DNA from: Mycobacterium sp. DL440
Lineage (GTDB): Bacteria > Actinomycetota > Actinomycetes > Mycobacteriales > Mycobacteriaceae
NCBI RefSeq assembly: GCF_011745145.1
Contig: NZ_CP050191.1
Span: 2,557,054-2,621,053, forward strand
Direction: 5' to 3'
DNA length: 64,000 bases
Shown: positions 26,103 to 34,345 of the stretch, piece by piece
Layout of the letters: each line of letters starts with the position of its first letter
Numbering within the stretch: position 1 is the first letter of the stretch
Made by a program: the position numbers and the translations under genes
Notes under the pieces: generated by a model
What the model saw: the letters and a program-made list of their open reading frames with translations, nothing else
What the model was told of the DNA's origin: nothing
The model's database searches: none

Positions 26103-26714
26103 ATGATGTCTCCAGCCACCCGAAGGCAACGGCAGGGCGCGGACTCGCGGGAGCAGATCCTCGAGGCCACCGAGCGGCTGATCGCCACCCGCGGTTACGC
26201 CGCGACCTCGATCAGTGACATCCGCAAGGCCTGCGGCCTACCGGCCAGCTCCATCTACTGGCATTTCGGCTCCAAGGACGGAGTCCTCGCGGCGGTGATG
26301 GCCCGCGGGGCCGAACGATTCTTCGCGGCGATACCGAGCGAAGGCGGCATCGACGAACGACTGGCGGTCCTCGCCGAACTGCAGTCGCAGCGCCCCGAAT
26401 TCCTGCGGATCCTCTACCTGCTGTCCCTGGAACGCAGCGATGATCCGACGGTGACGCAGGTGGTGCGTCGCGTGCGTGACACCGCGATCGGGCGATTTTC
26501 CGACGCCGTCCGCCGCTTGCTGCCCGACGGCCTGCCGCCACACCGCGCCGAGCGGGTGGTCGCCGAACTCACCGCCTTCGCCGTCGCGCAGTCAGACGGC
26601 GTGTTCTTCGCCAACCACCTCGAACCCGGCACCACCGACGTCGTGCGCATGTACCGGAGACTGTGGCAAGCCGTCACCGCTCTGGTCCCGATAATCCTGG
26701 AGGACGAACAGTGA
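26103..26714 (+). CDS. TetR-family transcriptional regulator
   Basis: 203 aa. N-terminal HTH with RGYAATSISDIRKACGLPASSIYWHFGSKDGVL, the classic TetR pattern; the C-terminal ligand domain (about 80-203) is diverse as usual. Two candidate starts, ATG 26103 and 26106. The next gene (SDR) overlaps its stop by four bases (GTGA), so they form an operon, and a perfect palindrome sits at the promoter. Probable repressor of its own operon, with the SDR substrate or product as possible ligand. Confidence 0.92.
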   Translation: MMSPATRRQRQGADSREQILEATERLIATRGYAATSISDIRKACGLPASSIYWHFGSKDGVLAAVMARGAERFFAAIPSEGGIDERLAVLAELQSQRPEFLRILYLLSLERSDDPTVTQVVRRVRDTAIGRFSDAVRRLLPDGLPPHRAERVVAELTAFAVAQSDGVFFANHLEPGTTDVVRMYRRLWQAVTALVPIILEDEQ

Positions 26715-27619
26715 GCGACAAGACCGCGATCATCACGGGCGCGAACACCGGGCTCGGATTCGAATGCGCGCGTTCCCTCCTGGAGACCGATCCGGGGTGG
26801 CACGTGGTGCTGGCCGTGCGCGATGCCGCGCGTGGCGCCGACGCGGCGGCACGGCTCGGCAGCCCCGGTCGCACCACGGTCGGTGAACTCGATCTGGCCT
26901 CGCTGCGGTCGGTGCGCGACTTTGCCGGCAGATTGCCGAGATTGGACGTGCCGCCGGTGACCGCGCTGGTGTGCAACGCCGGGCTGCAGATGGTTACGGG
27001 TGCGCAGACGACGGCGGACGGATACGAAATGACGTTCGGCGTCAACCATCTCGGTCATTTCGCCCTGGTGCAGCATCTGCTCGAGCACTTGGACACACCG
27101 GCACGGATCGTGGTGGTCAGCAGCGGCACCCACGATCCGGACAAGTTCACCGGTATGCCGGCTCCCCGCTACACCTCGGCCGACGACCTGCTCAGCCCTC
27201 CGCCGGACGGTCTCACCGGCGAAGAGGGCCGGCGTCGCTACACCACCTCCAAGCTGTGCAACCTGTTGTTCGGCTATGAGTTGGACCGGCGGCTGGGCCA
27301 CGGTGCCCGCGGAATCACGGTCAACGCGTTCGATCCGGGCCTGATGCCGGGCTCGGGGCTGGCCAGGGATTACTCGGGCGTTCAGCGAATGGCCTGGCGT
27401 CTGCTCATGCCTGTCCTGCGGATACTGCCCAATGTCAACAGCACGCGACGCTCCGGAGACAATCTCGCCGCGCTGGTGGCCGGTCCGGACCTCGACGGCG
27501 TCACCGGCGCGTACTTCGAAGGGAGCCGCCGGATACGGTCCTCGCGTGATTCCTACGACGCGGCCAAGGCGGCCGACCTGTGGCAGGTCAGCGAACGGCT
27601 GGTGGCGGCGGCCGGCTGA
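26711..27619 (+). CDS. SDR (protochlorophyllide-reductase/retinol-dehydrogenase-like)
   Basis: 302 aa. TGANTGLGFECARSLLE is the cofactor loop typical of the retinol-dehydrogenase-like subgroup, followed by VCNAG, the catalytic serine in VVSSGTHD and YTTSKLCN (Tyr-x3-Lys). GTG 26711 overlaps the TetR stop as GTGA. Oxidoreductase on a probably lipophilic substrate. Under presumed TetR control. Similar SDRs are common in mycobacteria, none with a confirmed substrate that I can name for this one. Confidence 0.9.
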   Translation: MSDKTAIITGANTGLGFECARSLLETDPGWHVVLAVRDAARGADAAARLGSPGRTTVGELDLASLRSVRDFAGRLPRLDVPPVTALVCNAGLQMVTGAQTTADGYEMTFGVNHLGHFALVQHLLEHLDTPARIVVVSSGTHDPDKFTGMPAPRYTSADDLLSPPPDGLTGEEGRRRYTTSKLCNLLFGYELDRRLGHGARGITVNAFDPGLMPGSGLARDYSGVQRMAWRLLMPVLRILPNVNSTRRSGDNLAALVAGPDLDGVTGAYFEGSRRIRSSRDSYDAAKAADLWQVSERLVAAAG

Positions 27620-27635
27620 CCCGTCAGCCGCGCAG

Positions 27636-27641
27636 TAGTGT
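27636..27641 (+). promoter_or_regulatory. -10 hexamer TAGTGT, leaderless start of the MFS gene
   Basis: TAGTGT is followed by seven bases and GTG 27649, which fixes the start of the exporter at that codon. Confidence 0.5.
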
Positions 27642-27648
27642 CGGCTCA

Positions 27649-28863
27649 GTGGTATCCGCCTTACGCCGGGCCCGCATCGCGGTGGGAGCGTTGTTTCTGA
27701 CCAACGGCGCGATCTTCGCCAATCTGCTGCCCCGTTATCCGGAGATCAAAACCGATCTGCACCTGAGCAATGCGGTGTACGGCGCGGCTGTCGCCTCGTT
27801 CGCCGGCGGCGCGCTGGTCGCAGGATTGACTGCGGCGACCCTGATTCGACGGTTTCGCAGCGCACGGGTGGCAGTCATCGGCACCGTGGCGCTGGCTGCC
27901 TTCGTCGTACTGGCCGGCCTGGCGAACACACCGCTGCTGTTGGCGGCCGCGTTGTTCCTGGCCGGGGCGTGCGATTCGGTGGTCGACGTCGCGCAGAACG
28001 CACACGGGCTGCGACTGCAGCGCGAACACGGCCGGTCGATCATCAACTCACTGCACGCGGTGTGGGCCGCCGGTGCGATCCTCGGCGGGCTCACCGGTGC
28101 CGGTGCGATCGCCCTCGGGATCCCGCGCGCCATCCATCTCTCGGTGATCGCCGTGCTGTTGAGCGCGGTGGCTCTGGCCGCCTACCGCCACCTGATGCCC
28201 GGGCCCGACCATGACGATCACCCGGCAGCGCACGCCCCGGCCGGGACGGGGGCCGGGCCACGGGTGTACCTGATCCTGCTGGCCCTGGTGCTGATCGCCA
28301 TCGCAGGCGCCACGGTCGAGGACGCCGGAAGTTCCTGGGCCACCCTGTATCTGCGTGACAGCCTGCACACACCACCGGCTTTGGCGGTCTTCGGGTACAT
28401 CGCACTGGTCGGGTTCATGTTCGTCGGAAGGCTGATCGGCGACCGGTTGGTCGACCGGTTCGGAGAGGCCACCGTGGCGCGGGTGGGCGGACTCGTCGCC
28501 GCCGCCGGGATGTGGACCGCGCTGGCGTTCCCGAACATCGCCACCACGATCGCGGGCTTCGCGCTGGCGGGTCTGGGGGTGGCCACTCTGGTGCCGGCCG
28601 CGATGCACGGCGCCGATCAGCTGCCGGGGCTGCGATCCGGGACCGGGCTGACCGTGGTCACCTGGCTCATGAGGGTGGGGTTCTTCGGTGCGCCACTGCT
28701 GGTCGGGTTCGTCGCCGACGCCGCCGGGTTGCGGGTCGGCCTCTTGGTCGTCCCGCTCGCCGGGATGGTCGCCGCCCTGTTGGCCGGGGTGCTGCCGGGA
28801 CGACCGTCGTCAGTGCGCCGTTCCAGGGCCGATGCCGGCCAGCTCGATCGTGAACACACCTGA
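27649..28863 (+). CDS. MFS transporter
   Basis: 404 aa with about 12 hydrophobic segments. FLTNGAIFANLLPRYPEIK in the first helix is reminiscent of the fucose-permease/YbjJ-like MFS subgroup, and loop motifs GRLIGDRLVDRFG and ATLIRRFRSARV are seen. Start GTG 27649 (VVSALRRARIAVG), seven bases after a -10 hexamer. The 3' end overlaps the convergent SMR gene by 54 bp. Substrate unknown. Confidence 0.88.
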   Translation: MVSALRRARIAVGALFLTNGAIFANLLPRYPEIKTDLHLSNAVYGAAVASFAGGALVAGLTAATLIRRFRSARVAVIGTVALAAFVVLAGLANTPLLLAAALFLAGACDSVVDVAQNAHGLRLQREHGRSIINSLHAVWAAGAILGGLTGAGAIALGIPRAIHLSVIAVLLSAVALAAYRHLMPGPDHDDHPAAHAPAGTGAGPRVYLILLALVLIAIAGATVEDAGSSWATLYLRDSLHTPPALAVFGYIALVGFMFVGRLIGDRLVDRFGEATVARVGGLVAAAGMWTALAFPNIATTIAGFALAGLGVATLVPAAMHGADQLPGLRSGTGLTVVTWLMRVGFFGAPLLVGFVADAAGLRVGLLVVPLAGMVAALLAGVLPGRPSSVRRSRADAGQLDREHT

Positions 28864-29148
28864 CACGATCAGCGCGATACCGAGCATCATCACCGGGGTG
28901 AGCGGTTCGGAGAACAAGAACTTGGCGATGACGGCGACCAGCGCGACCCCGCAGGCGGTCCAGATTCCGTAGGCGATGCCCACGGGCACACCCAACGACA
29001 GGGCCAGCCACAGCAGATAGAAGGACATCACGTACCCGGTGATCACCGGCGCGATCCACGCCTTGCGGCGGAAGCCGTCCGACGCGCGCAGCCCGAGCGT
29101 GGCGAACACCTCGACCAGGATCGCCCCGGTCAGGGCCAGCCACATCAT
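28810..29148 (-). CDS. Small multidrug resistance (SMR) family exporter, subunit 2
   Basis: 112 aa, four membrane helices, EmrE/SugE family. The essential membrane glutamate is in helix 1 (LTGAILVEVFATLGL, about residue 13), followed by the signature GVPVGIAYGIWTACG. ATG 29148 overlaps the stop of the upstream SMR gene as ATGA; the long frame reaching 29538 is an artefact of reading through that gene. Probably forms an antiparallel heterodimer with its partner and exports cationic compounds by proton exchange. Its last 54 bp overlap the convergent MFS gene. Confidence 0.9.
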   Translation of the reverse strand: MMWLALTGAILVEVFATLGLRASDGFRRKAWIAPVITGYVMSFYLLWLALSLGVPVGIAYGIWTACGVALVAVIAKFLFSEPLTPVMMLGIALIVSGVFTIELAGIGPGTAH

Positions 29149-29480
29149 GGTTTGGCCTGACGCGGGTGCGACCCGAGTTCGACCAGCAGCACGCCGGCGA
29201 TGATCAGACCGATACCGGCCATGATCGGCCACGTGAACGGATCGCCGAACAACGCGGCAGCCAGCACAGCGGTGGCCGCGGTACCCAGCGCACCCCAGAT
29301 GCCGTAGGCGACACCGACGGGCATGCCCGTCCGCAGCACCAGTGTCAACAACACGAATGCCGTCAAATAGCCGACCACCACCAGTGCCAGCCACCCGGCG
29401 TGGTCCTGCGACGCGCGCAGCGACAATGTGGCGGTGACCTCGGTGATGACGGCCGCGATCAACAAGGCCCACTTCCGCAC
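29145..29480 (-). CDS. Small multidrug resistance (SMR) family exporter, subunit 1
   Basis: 111 aa, four membrane helices. Glutamate in helix 1 (AAVITEVTATLSL, about residue 14) and GMPVGVAYGIWGALG in helix 3. Similar in size to Mmr/EmrE. Coupled by ATGA overlap to the second SMR gene. Paired SMR genes (as EbrAB or YkkCD) work as heterodimers, so this pair probably does too. No guanidine riboswitch motif is seen in the 77-bp upstream gap. Confidence 0.9.
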   Translation of the reverse strand: MRKWALLIAAVITEVTATLSLRASQDHAGWLALVVVGYLTAFVLLTLVLRTGMPVGVAYGIWGALGTAATAVLAAALFGDPFTWPIMAGIGLIIAGVLLVELGSHPRQAKP

Positions 29481-29557
29481 CGGACAAACCTAGCCGAGCC
29501 CACCCCGGGCGGTGAGTACCGTGGGGGAGTTCGCTCAAGCTTCACCGAGGAGTCCCC

Positions 29558-31138
29558 ATGACCGATCCGACGTCCGCCCGCACCAGGGGTGGGCCCGTCG
29601 TCGAGACCGGAAACGGGCCGGTTCGCGGGACCGACGACGGAACGGTCCAGCAGTGGCTCGGTATTCGCTACGCCGCAGCGCCGGTCGGCGAGTTGCGGTG
29701 GCGGGCGCCGCAACCGCCCGCGCGTTGGCACGAGACCGCCGATGCGACCGTGGCAGGGCCGGTGTGCCCGCAGATCACCGACCCGAGGATCCCGCTCGAC
29801 CTGGGCGGCCGCCAGGGTGAGGACAGCCTGGTGCTCAACGTCTGGGCACCGGCCGGCACCGAGCCCGGCGCCGGCAAGCCCGTGATGGTGTGGGTTCACG
29901 GCGGCGCCTACGTGCTGGGTTCGGGAAGCCAGCCGCTCTACAACGGGGCAGTCCTGGCCGCCGAGGGCGATGTCGTGGTCGTCACCATCAACTACCGGCT
30001 GGGGCCGTTCGGCTTCCTGGACCTGTCCGGGTTCAACGGGCAGCCAGGTGCGAAGGGGCTCCGGTTCGATACCAACCTCGGGCTGCGCGATGTGCTGTGC
30101 GCGTTGGAGTGGGTACGCGACAACATCGCCGCCTTCGGTGGTGACCCGGAGCGGGTGACCCTGTTCGGTGAGTCGGCCGGCGGCGGCATCGTCACCACCC
30201 TGCTGGCCAGCCCGGCCGCCGAAGGGTTGTTCAGCGCGGCGATAGCGCAGAGCTCACCGGCGACATCGGTGTACGACGCAGACCGGTCCGGTGCCGAGGC
30301 CGCGCGGTTCCTTGAGCGGCTGGGAATCGAGCGCGACGAAATCGGGCAACTCGCCGGCGTACCGATACCGGCGATCCTGGCCGCGGCCAAGGACCGCTAC
30401 GACGCGGTCCCGATCCAGACACCCGGCCTGCTGGCGTTCGCCCCGATCGTCGACGGCGATGTGGTTCCGGACTATCCGGTCTCGGCGGCAAGGGCGGGGC
30501 GCACCCATCCGGTGCCACTGATCATCGGCACGAACGAGCACGAGGCCACCGTGTTCCGCTGGATGAAGTCTCCACTGGTGCCGATCACCCCCGGCGCGCT
30601 GCGCTCGATGTTCTCCGCGATCGCCGCCGAGCAACCCGGCCTGCAACTTCCGACCGAAGCCCAGATCACATCGGCCTATGCGGGCCTGCGGCCCAAGGCG
30701 ATCGGGCTGGGTATGGCGCGCGACGTCGGATTCCGCATGCCGACACTGTGGTTCGCCGAAGGTCACAGTGCCGTCGCCCCGGTGCACCTGTACCGCTTCG
30801 ACTACACCACTCCGATGTTGAGACTGCTGCGACTCGGCGCCGCCCACGCCACCGAACTGCCCTACGTCTGGGGCAATCTGGTTGCCGGACCGAAGGATCC
30901 GACATTCAAGCTGGGCGGGCTCAAGCACGGACGTGCGGTGTCGGGGCGGCTGCGCCGCCGGTGGGTCAACTTCGCGACGACCGGACAACCGACGGGAGCG
31001 CCGGGAGAGCCGGTATGGCGCCCCTATCGCCGCGAGGACCGCGCCACGTTGCTCATCGACAAACAGGACAAGACCATCGCCGACCTGGACCGTGATCTGC
31101 ACGCGGCCTGGGGCAGCCAGATACTCAATTTCCGTTGA
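29558..31138 (+). CDS. Type-B carboxylesterase/lipase
   Basis: 526 aa alpha/beta hydrolase of the carboxylesterase type B family. Oxyanion loop in VWVHGGAYVLGSG (about residue 110), nucleophile elbow in FGESAGGG (about residue 205), and the N-terminal GIRYAAAPVGELRWR typical of this family. No signal peptide. RBS GAGGAG before ATG 29558. Hydrolyses an unknown ester; related actinobacterial enzymes act on many esters. The downstream desaturase-like gene begins 15 bp after the stop. Confidence 0.92.
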   Translation: MTDPTSARTRGGPVVETGNGPVRGTDDGTVQQWLGIRYAAAPVGELRWRAPQPPARWHETADATVAGPVCPQITDPRIPLDLGGRQGEDSLVLNVWAPAGTEPGAGKPVMVWVHGGAYVLGSGSQPLYNGAVLAAEGDVVVVTINYRLGPFGFLDLSGFNGQPGAKGLRFDTNLGLRDVLCALEWVRDNIAAFGGDPERVTLFGESAGGGIVTTLLASPAAEGLFSAAIAQSSPATSVYDADRSGAEAARFLERLGIERDEIGQLAGVPIPAILAAAKDRYDAVPIQTPGLLAFAPIVDGDVVPDYPVSAARAGRTHPVPLIIGTNEHEATVFRWMKSPLVPITPGALRSMFSAIAAEQPGLQLPTEAQITSAYAGLRPKAIGLGMARDVGFRMPTLWFAEGHSAVAPVHLYRFDYTTPMLRLLRLGAAHATELPYVWGNLVAGPKDPTFKLGGLKHGRAVSGRLRRRWVNFATTGQPTGAPGEPVWRPYRREDRATLLIDKQDKTIADLDRDLHAAWGSQILNFR

Positions 31139-31153
31139 ACCGAAGATACTTAC

Positions 31154-32065
31154 ATGGACATGATCCGGTCCGTCCTGGACTTTCTGCCCCCGCCGATGCG
31201 GGATCCGGTGTTCTTCGCGATCCCGTTCTTTCTGGTGTTGTTGACCGTCGAATGGATTGCCGCGCGTCGCCTGGAGCACATCGAATCTCGACGGGCACCC
31301 GCAGGCGCGTTCAACGCCCGCGACGCGTGGACGAGTATCTCGATGGGGTTGGTGTCCATCCTCACCACGGCTGGATGGAAACTGCTGGCGCTGTTGGGTT
31401 ATGCCGCGCTCTACGCGTACCTGGCGCCATGGCACCTGCCGGGGGACCGGTGGTACACCTGGGTGATCGCGATCGTCGGGGTGGATCTGCTGTTCTACAC
31501 CTACCATCGGATTGCGCACCGGGTGCGGTTGATCTGGGCGACGCATCAGGCCCACCACTCAAGTGAGTACTACAACTTCGCCACCGCGCTGCGCCAGAAA
31601 TGGAACAACAGCGGTGAGATCCTGGCCTGGATTCCGTTGCCGCTGCTCGGCATCCCGCCGTGGCTGGTGTTCGCGAGCTTCTCGGTGAACCTGGTCTATC
31701 AATTCTGGGTTCACACTGAACGGGTCGGAAAGTTGTGGCGGCCAATCGAATTCATCTTCAACACCCCGTCACATCATCGCGTGCATCACGGGCGCGATCA
31801 GCTGTATCTGGACCGCAACTACGGCGGCATCCTCATCGTCTGGGACCGGCTGTTCGGCACCTTCCAGCCGGAGGTGTTCCGCCCGCACTACGGGCTGACC
31901 AAGCCGGTGAACACCTTCAACATCTGGAAGCTGCAAACCCACGAATATGTGGCGATCGCCCGCGACGTGCGGCGGGCCCGCCGTCTGCGTGAGAGGCTGG
32001 GCTACGTTTTCGGCCCACCGGGCTGGCGGCCCGTCGAGTATTCCGAATCCCAGCCGGTCGGGTGA
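31154..32065 (+). CDS. erg3: Sterol desaturase / fatty acid hydroxylase family membrane protein
   Basis: 303 aa integral membrane diiron enzyme. Four or five hydrophobic segments in the first 160 residues and the family's histidine clusters HRIAH, HQAHH and HRVHHG. Corresponds in size and position to M. tuberculosis Rv1814 (annotated Erg3, C-5 sterol desaturase); the true substrate in mycobacteria is not established. Starts 15 bp after the esterase, so the two may be co-transcribed. Confidence 0.9.
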   Translation: MDMIRSVLDFLPPPMRDPVFFAIPFFLVLLTVEWIAARRLEHIESRRAPAGAFNARDAWTSISMGLVSILTTAGWKLLALLGYAALYAYLAPWHLPGDRWYTWVIAIVGVDLLFYTYHRIAHRVRLIWATHQAHHSSEYYNFATALRQKWNNSGEILAWIPLPLLGIPPWLVFASFSVNLVYQFWVHTERVGKLWRPIEFIFNTPSHHRVHHGRDQLYLDRNYGGILIVWDRLFGTFQPEVFRPHYGLTKPVNTFNIWKLQTHEYVAIARDVRRARRLRERLGYVFGPPGWRPVEYSESQPVG

Positions 32066-32314
32066 TCCGGGTGGCCCCGGCCACCGACGGCATGGTCAGA
32101 ACCATTGGCCGGCATGGGAATTGACGCGAGCTACTATTCCCGCTGCCCCTGCCGATCCCATGGCTTGTGCTCTGGAGCTTTCCAGCGTTTCCCAGTGTTT
32201 GTGTGACGTTTGAATTCGAGCCGAGCCGAATAGCACCAAAGCAAACTCGAAATCAGTAAGGTCTACAGAACCCGGGTGCTACAACCCGGATCACGGTCAC
32301 GAAAGGGGCATTGC

Positions 32315-32923
32315 GTGGGAGACACACTGACCGAAGGACAGAAGCTGGAGAAGGGGGGGTCACTCACCTCCAACAACGGCGCGTACACGCTGACGTTGCA
32401 GGATGACGGCAACCTCGTGTTGGAAGCACGTGGCCAGGCGGTCTGGTCGACTTCCACCAACGGCCAGGACGTGCAGCGGGCGGAGGTGCAGACCGACGGC
32501 AACTTCGTGCTGTACACGTCCGAGAAGCCGGTGTGGCACACCGACACCAAGGGCAAGAAGGACGTCAAGCTGGTCCTCCAGGACGACCGCAACCTGGTGC
32601 TGTACGCCGCGGACGGCCCCGCGTGGAACTCTGAGACCGCAACCTCCGAGCCGCCACCGCCGGCGCCCGAGGCCGCCGCGCCCGAGGTCGAGGTTGCCCC
32701 GGCCGCCGTCGAGGAGCCGGTTGCCGCGCCCGAGCCGGCTGCGCCGCCGCCACCCCCGCCGGCACCCGAGCCGCGCACCTACACGGTGGTCTCCGGCGAC
32801 ACCCTGTGGGCGATCGCCGAGCGTTTCTACGGCGATGGCAACCGCTACCAGCAGATCGCCGATGCCAGCGGCATCGCCAATCCCGACCTGATTCACCCCG
32901 GACAGGTCTTGACGATTCCTTGA
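32315..32923 (+). CDS. Bulb-type lectin and LysM domain protein
   Basis: 202 aa. The N-terminal domain (about 1-110) is a monocot-type (bulb) lectin with three QxDxNxVxY-like sites: LQDDGNLVLE, VQTDGNFVLY and LQDDRNLVLY, which bind mannose in relatives. A Pro/Ala/Glu-rich linker (about 112-150) leads to a LysM domain (YTVVSGDTLWAIAERFYG to LIHPGQVLTIP) that should bind peptidoglycan. No signal peptide. GTG 32315 follows GAAAGGGG. A homologous lectin is described in M. smegmatis (MSMEG_3662, from memory). Confidence 0.92.
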   Translation: MGDTLTEGQKLEKGGSLTSNNGAYTLTLQDDGNLVLEARGQAVWSTSTNGQDVQRAEVQTDGNFVLYTSEKPVWHTDTKGKKDVKLVLQDDRNLVLYAADGPAWNSETATSEPPPPAPEAAAPEVEVAPAAVEEPVAAPEPAAPPPPPPAPEPRTYTVVSGDTLWAIAERFYGDGNRYQQIADASGIANPDLIHPGQVLTIP

Positions 32924-32936
32924 CCTGAACAGACGT

Positions 32937-32964
32937 ACGGCCCGGACCATCTGGTCCGGGCCGT
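32937..32964 (+). terminator. Strong stem-loop terminator after the lectin gene
   Basis: ACGGCCCGGACC and GGTCCGGGCCGT pair completely around the loop ATCT, followed by CGTTGTTTC. Starts 14 bp after the lectin stop. Confidence 0.7.
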
Positions 32965-33087
32965 CGTTGTTTCTGGCGTTGGATCTCAACGGATGTGGGT
33001 ACCCCCGGTAACAAAGTTGCCGCCTGAACCGATATTGATGTCGGTAGGGTGACATTCACCACGTCCGTACAGCGAGGGAGGCCGGCC

Positions 33088-33783
33088 GTGAAGAAGTGGC
33101 TAGGTGGGGCGATGCGGGCGCTGGCCGGGGTGCCGGTGGCGGGGTTGTTGGTATGTCCGGCGCCGGTTGCAGCCGCCGGGGGTTCACTGGTGTACCCGGG
33201 TATGGAGGTCCGGCAGGGCACGAATGTCTGCACGCTGGGCTACGTGGATCCGATCAGTCGGGTCGCGTTCACGGCGGGCCACTGCCGGGGAGGCGGACCT
33301 GTGGACGACCGCGACGGCAACTTCATCGGGCACCTGGGTTCCTTCCAGGACAACACGCCCGACGGCGCCACCGTTGACACCAACCACATGATTTCCGATT
33401 GGGAGACCATCCAATTGGCCGGCGACGTCGCGGCGAACAACATCCTGCCGGGTGGGCGGACGCTGGTGGAGGATCCTTCGGTGATGCCGACGCCGGGTGC
33501 GCCGGTCTGTCACTTCGGTGTGGTCACGGGTGAAAGCTGCGGCACCATCGAGGCCGTCAACAACGGGTGGTTCACCATGGCCAACGGCGTGGTCAGCCAG
33601 AAGGGCGATTCCGGTGGCCCCGTGTACGTGGTGATGCCCGATGGCCATGCCGCGATCGTCGGGATGTTCAACAGCACGTGGGGTAACTATCCGGCTGCGG
33701 TGTCCTGGCAGAATGCCAGTGGGCAGGCTCGCGGTGGCGGGTCGCCTGCCGGTGAGGTCTCGAATCTGGCCGGGCAGCCCTGA
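33088..33783 (+). CDS. Secreted trypsin-like serine protease, Rv1815-like
   Basis: 231 aa. N-terminal signal ([20 protein letters not shown], cleavage near PVAAA). Catalytic histidine in FTAGHC, nucleophile serine in KGDSGGPVY, and a likely aspartate in HMISDWETI. Cysteines CTLGY/HCRGG and CHFGV/SCGTI suggest two disulfides. Same position relative to Rv1814 and Rv1817 as Rv1815 of M. tuberculosis. GTG start 33088. Secreted, substrate unknown. Confidence 0.85.
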   Translation: MKKWLGGAMRALAGVPVAGLLVCPAPVAAAGGSLVYPGMEVRQGTNVCTLGYVDPISRVAFTAGHCRGGGPVDDRDGNFIGHLGSFQDNTPDGATVDTNHMISDWETIQLAGDVAANNILPGGRTLVEDPSVMPTPGAPVCHFGVVTGESCGTIEAVNNGWFTMANGVVSQKGDSGGPVYVVMPDGHAAIVGMFNSTWGNYPAAVSWQNASGQARGGGSPAGEVSNLAGQP

Positions 33784-33800
33784 CCGGTGTGTTCCGCTAA

Positions 33801-33816
33801 CTAGAACACGTTCTAG
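33801..33816. promoter_or_regulatory. KstR-type operator CTAGAACACGTTCTAG
   Basis: The core TAGAACACGTTCTA fits the consensus TNNAACNNGTTNNA of KstR, the TetR repressor of mycobacterial cholesterol degradation. Seven-base arms surround a two-base centre. It lies at the -35 position relative to the -10 TATTCT at 33837-33842. Confidence 0.75.
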
Positions 33817-33836
33817 CCAACCCGGCGGCCGGGCGA

Positions 33837-33842
33837 TATTCT
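33837..33842 (+). promoter_or_regulatory. -10 hexamer TATTCT, leaderless start of the VOC gene
   Basis: TATTCT is followed by eight bases and ATG 33851; no ribosome binding site is present. Confidence 0.5.
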
Positions 33843-33850
33843 CATGGGCG

Positions 33851-34345
33851 ATGCCTAATCAGACACCTGTCCAGATCGCGTGGGTTACCGCGGATCTGGA
33901 CGCCACCGAACAGGCCCTCACCACCCTGCTGGGGGCACGGCGGTGGGTACGTATGCCTGAGGTGCATTTCAGCCCGGAGACCTGCCGCCACCACGGCCGG
34001 CCCGCCGATTTCGTGGCCGACATCTCGCTGAGCTACGCCGGCGACACCCAGCTCGAACTCATTGCGCCGGTCAGTGGCGAGAGTATCTACACCGAGTTCC
34101 TGGAACGGCACGGGGCGGGCCTGCACCACATCTGCGTCGAGGCGGCCGACCCGGAGGCGTTCGAGGCGCGACTGCGCGACGCCGAAGGCGCCGGGACGCC
34201 GGTGGCGTGCCAGGGCGAGATGCCCGGGGGAATGAGATTCGCCTACCTGTCGGCCGCCGGCGCCGGGGTGCCTTATCTGGAGATCGCTTACATCCCGCCC
34301 GAGATCCGGGCGTTCTTCGAGTATGTGAAACAGGAGCAGCAGTGA
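33851..34345 (+). CDS. VOC-family (glyoxalase/epimerase-fold) protein
   Basis: 164 aa vicinal-oxygen-chelate protein. The N-terminal AWVTADLDATEQALTTLLGARRW and the segment GAGLHHICVEAADPEAFEARL match the paired beta-alpha-beta-beta-beta modules, with histidine and glutamate in metal-ligand positions (HHI, LEIAY). ATG 33851 is chosen since a -10 and a KstR-type operator precede it. The flavoprotein gene overlaps its stop (GTGA), so they are one operon. Likely isomerase, dioxygenase or lyase on a steroid-derived compound; this is inferred from the operator. Confidence 0.85.
   Translation: MPNQTPVQIAWVTADLDATEQALTTLLGARRWVRMPEVHFSPETCRHHGRPADFVADISLSYAGDTQLELIAPVSGESIYTEFLERHGAGLHHICVEAADPEAFEARLRDAEGAGTPVACQGEMPGGMRFAYLSAAGAGVPYLEIAYIPPEIRAFFEYVKQEQQ

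Noticed and set aside
28810..29538. 242 aa version of the second SMR protein
   Set aside because: The extension reads the first SMR gene out of frame; ATG 29148 with ATGA overlap gives the standard 112 aa SMR.
32115..32140. GGGAAT/ATTCCC repeat upstream of the lectin as an operator
   Set aside because: Six-base arms with a 14-base gap are weak, and it is about 175 bp from the start.
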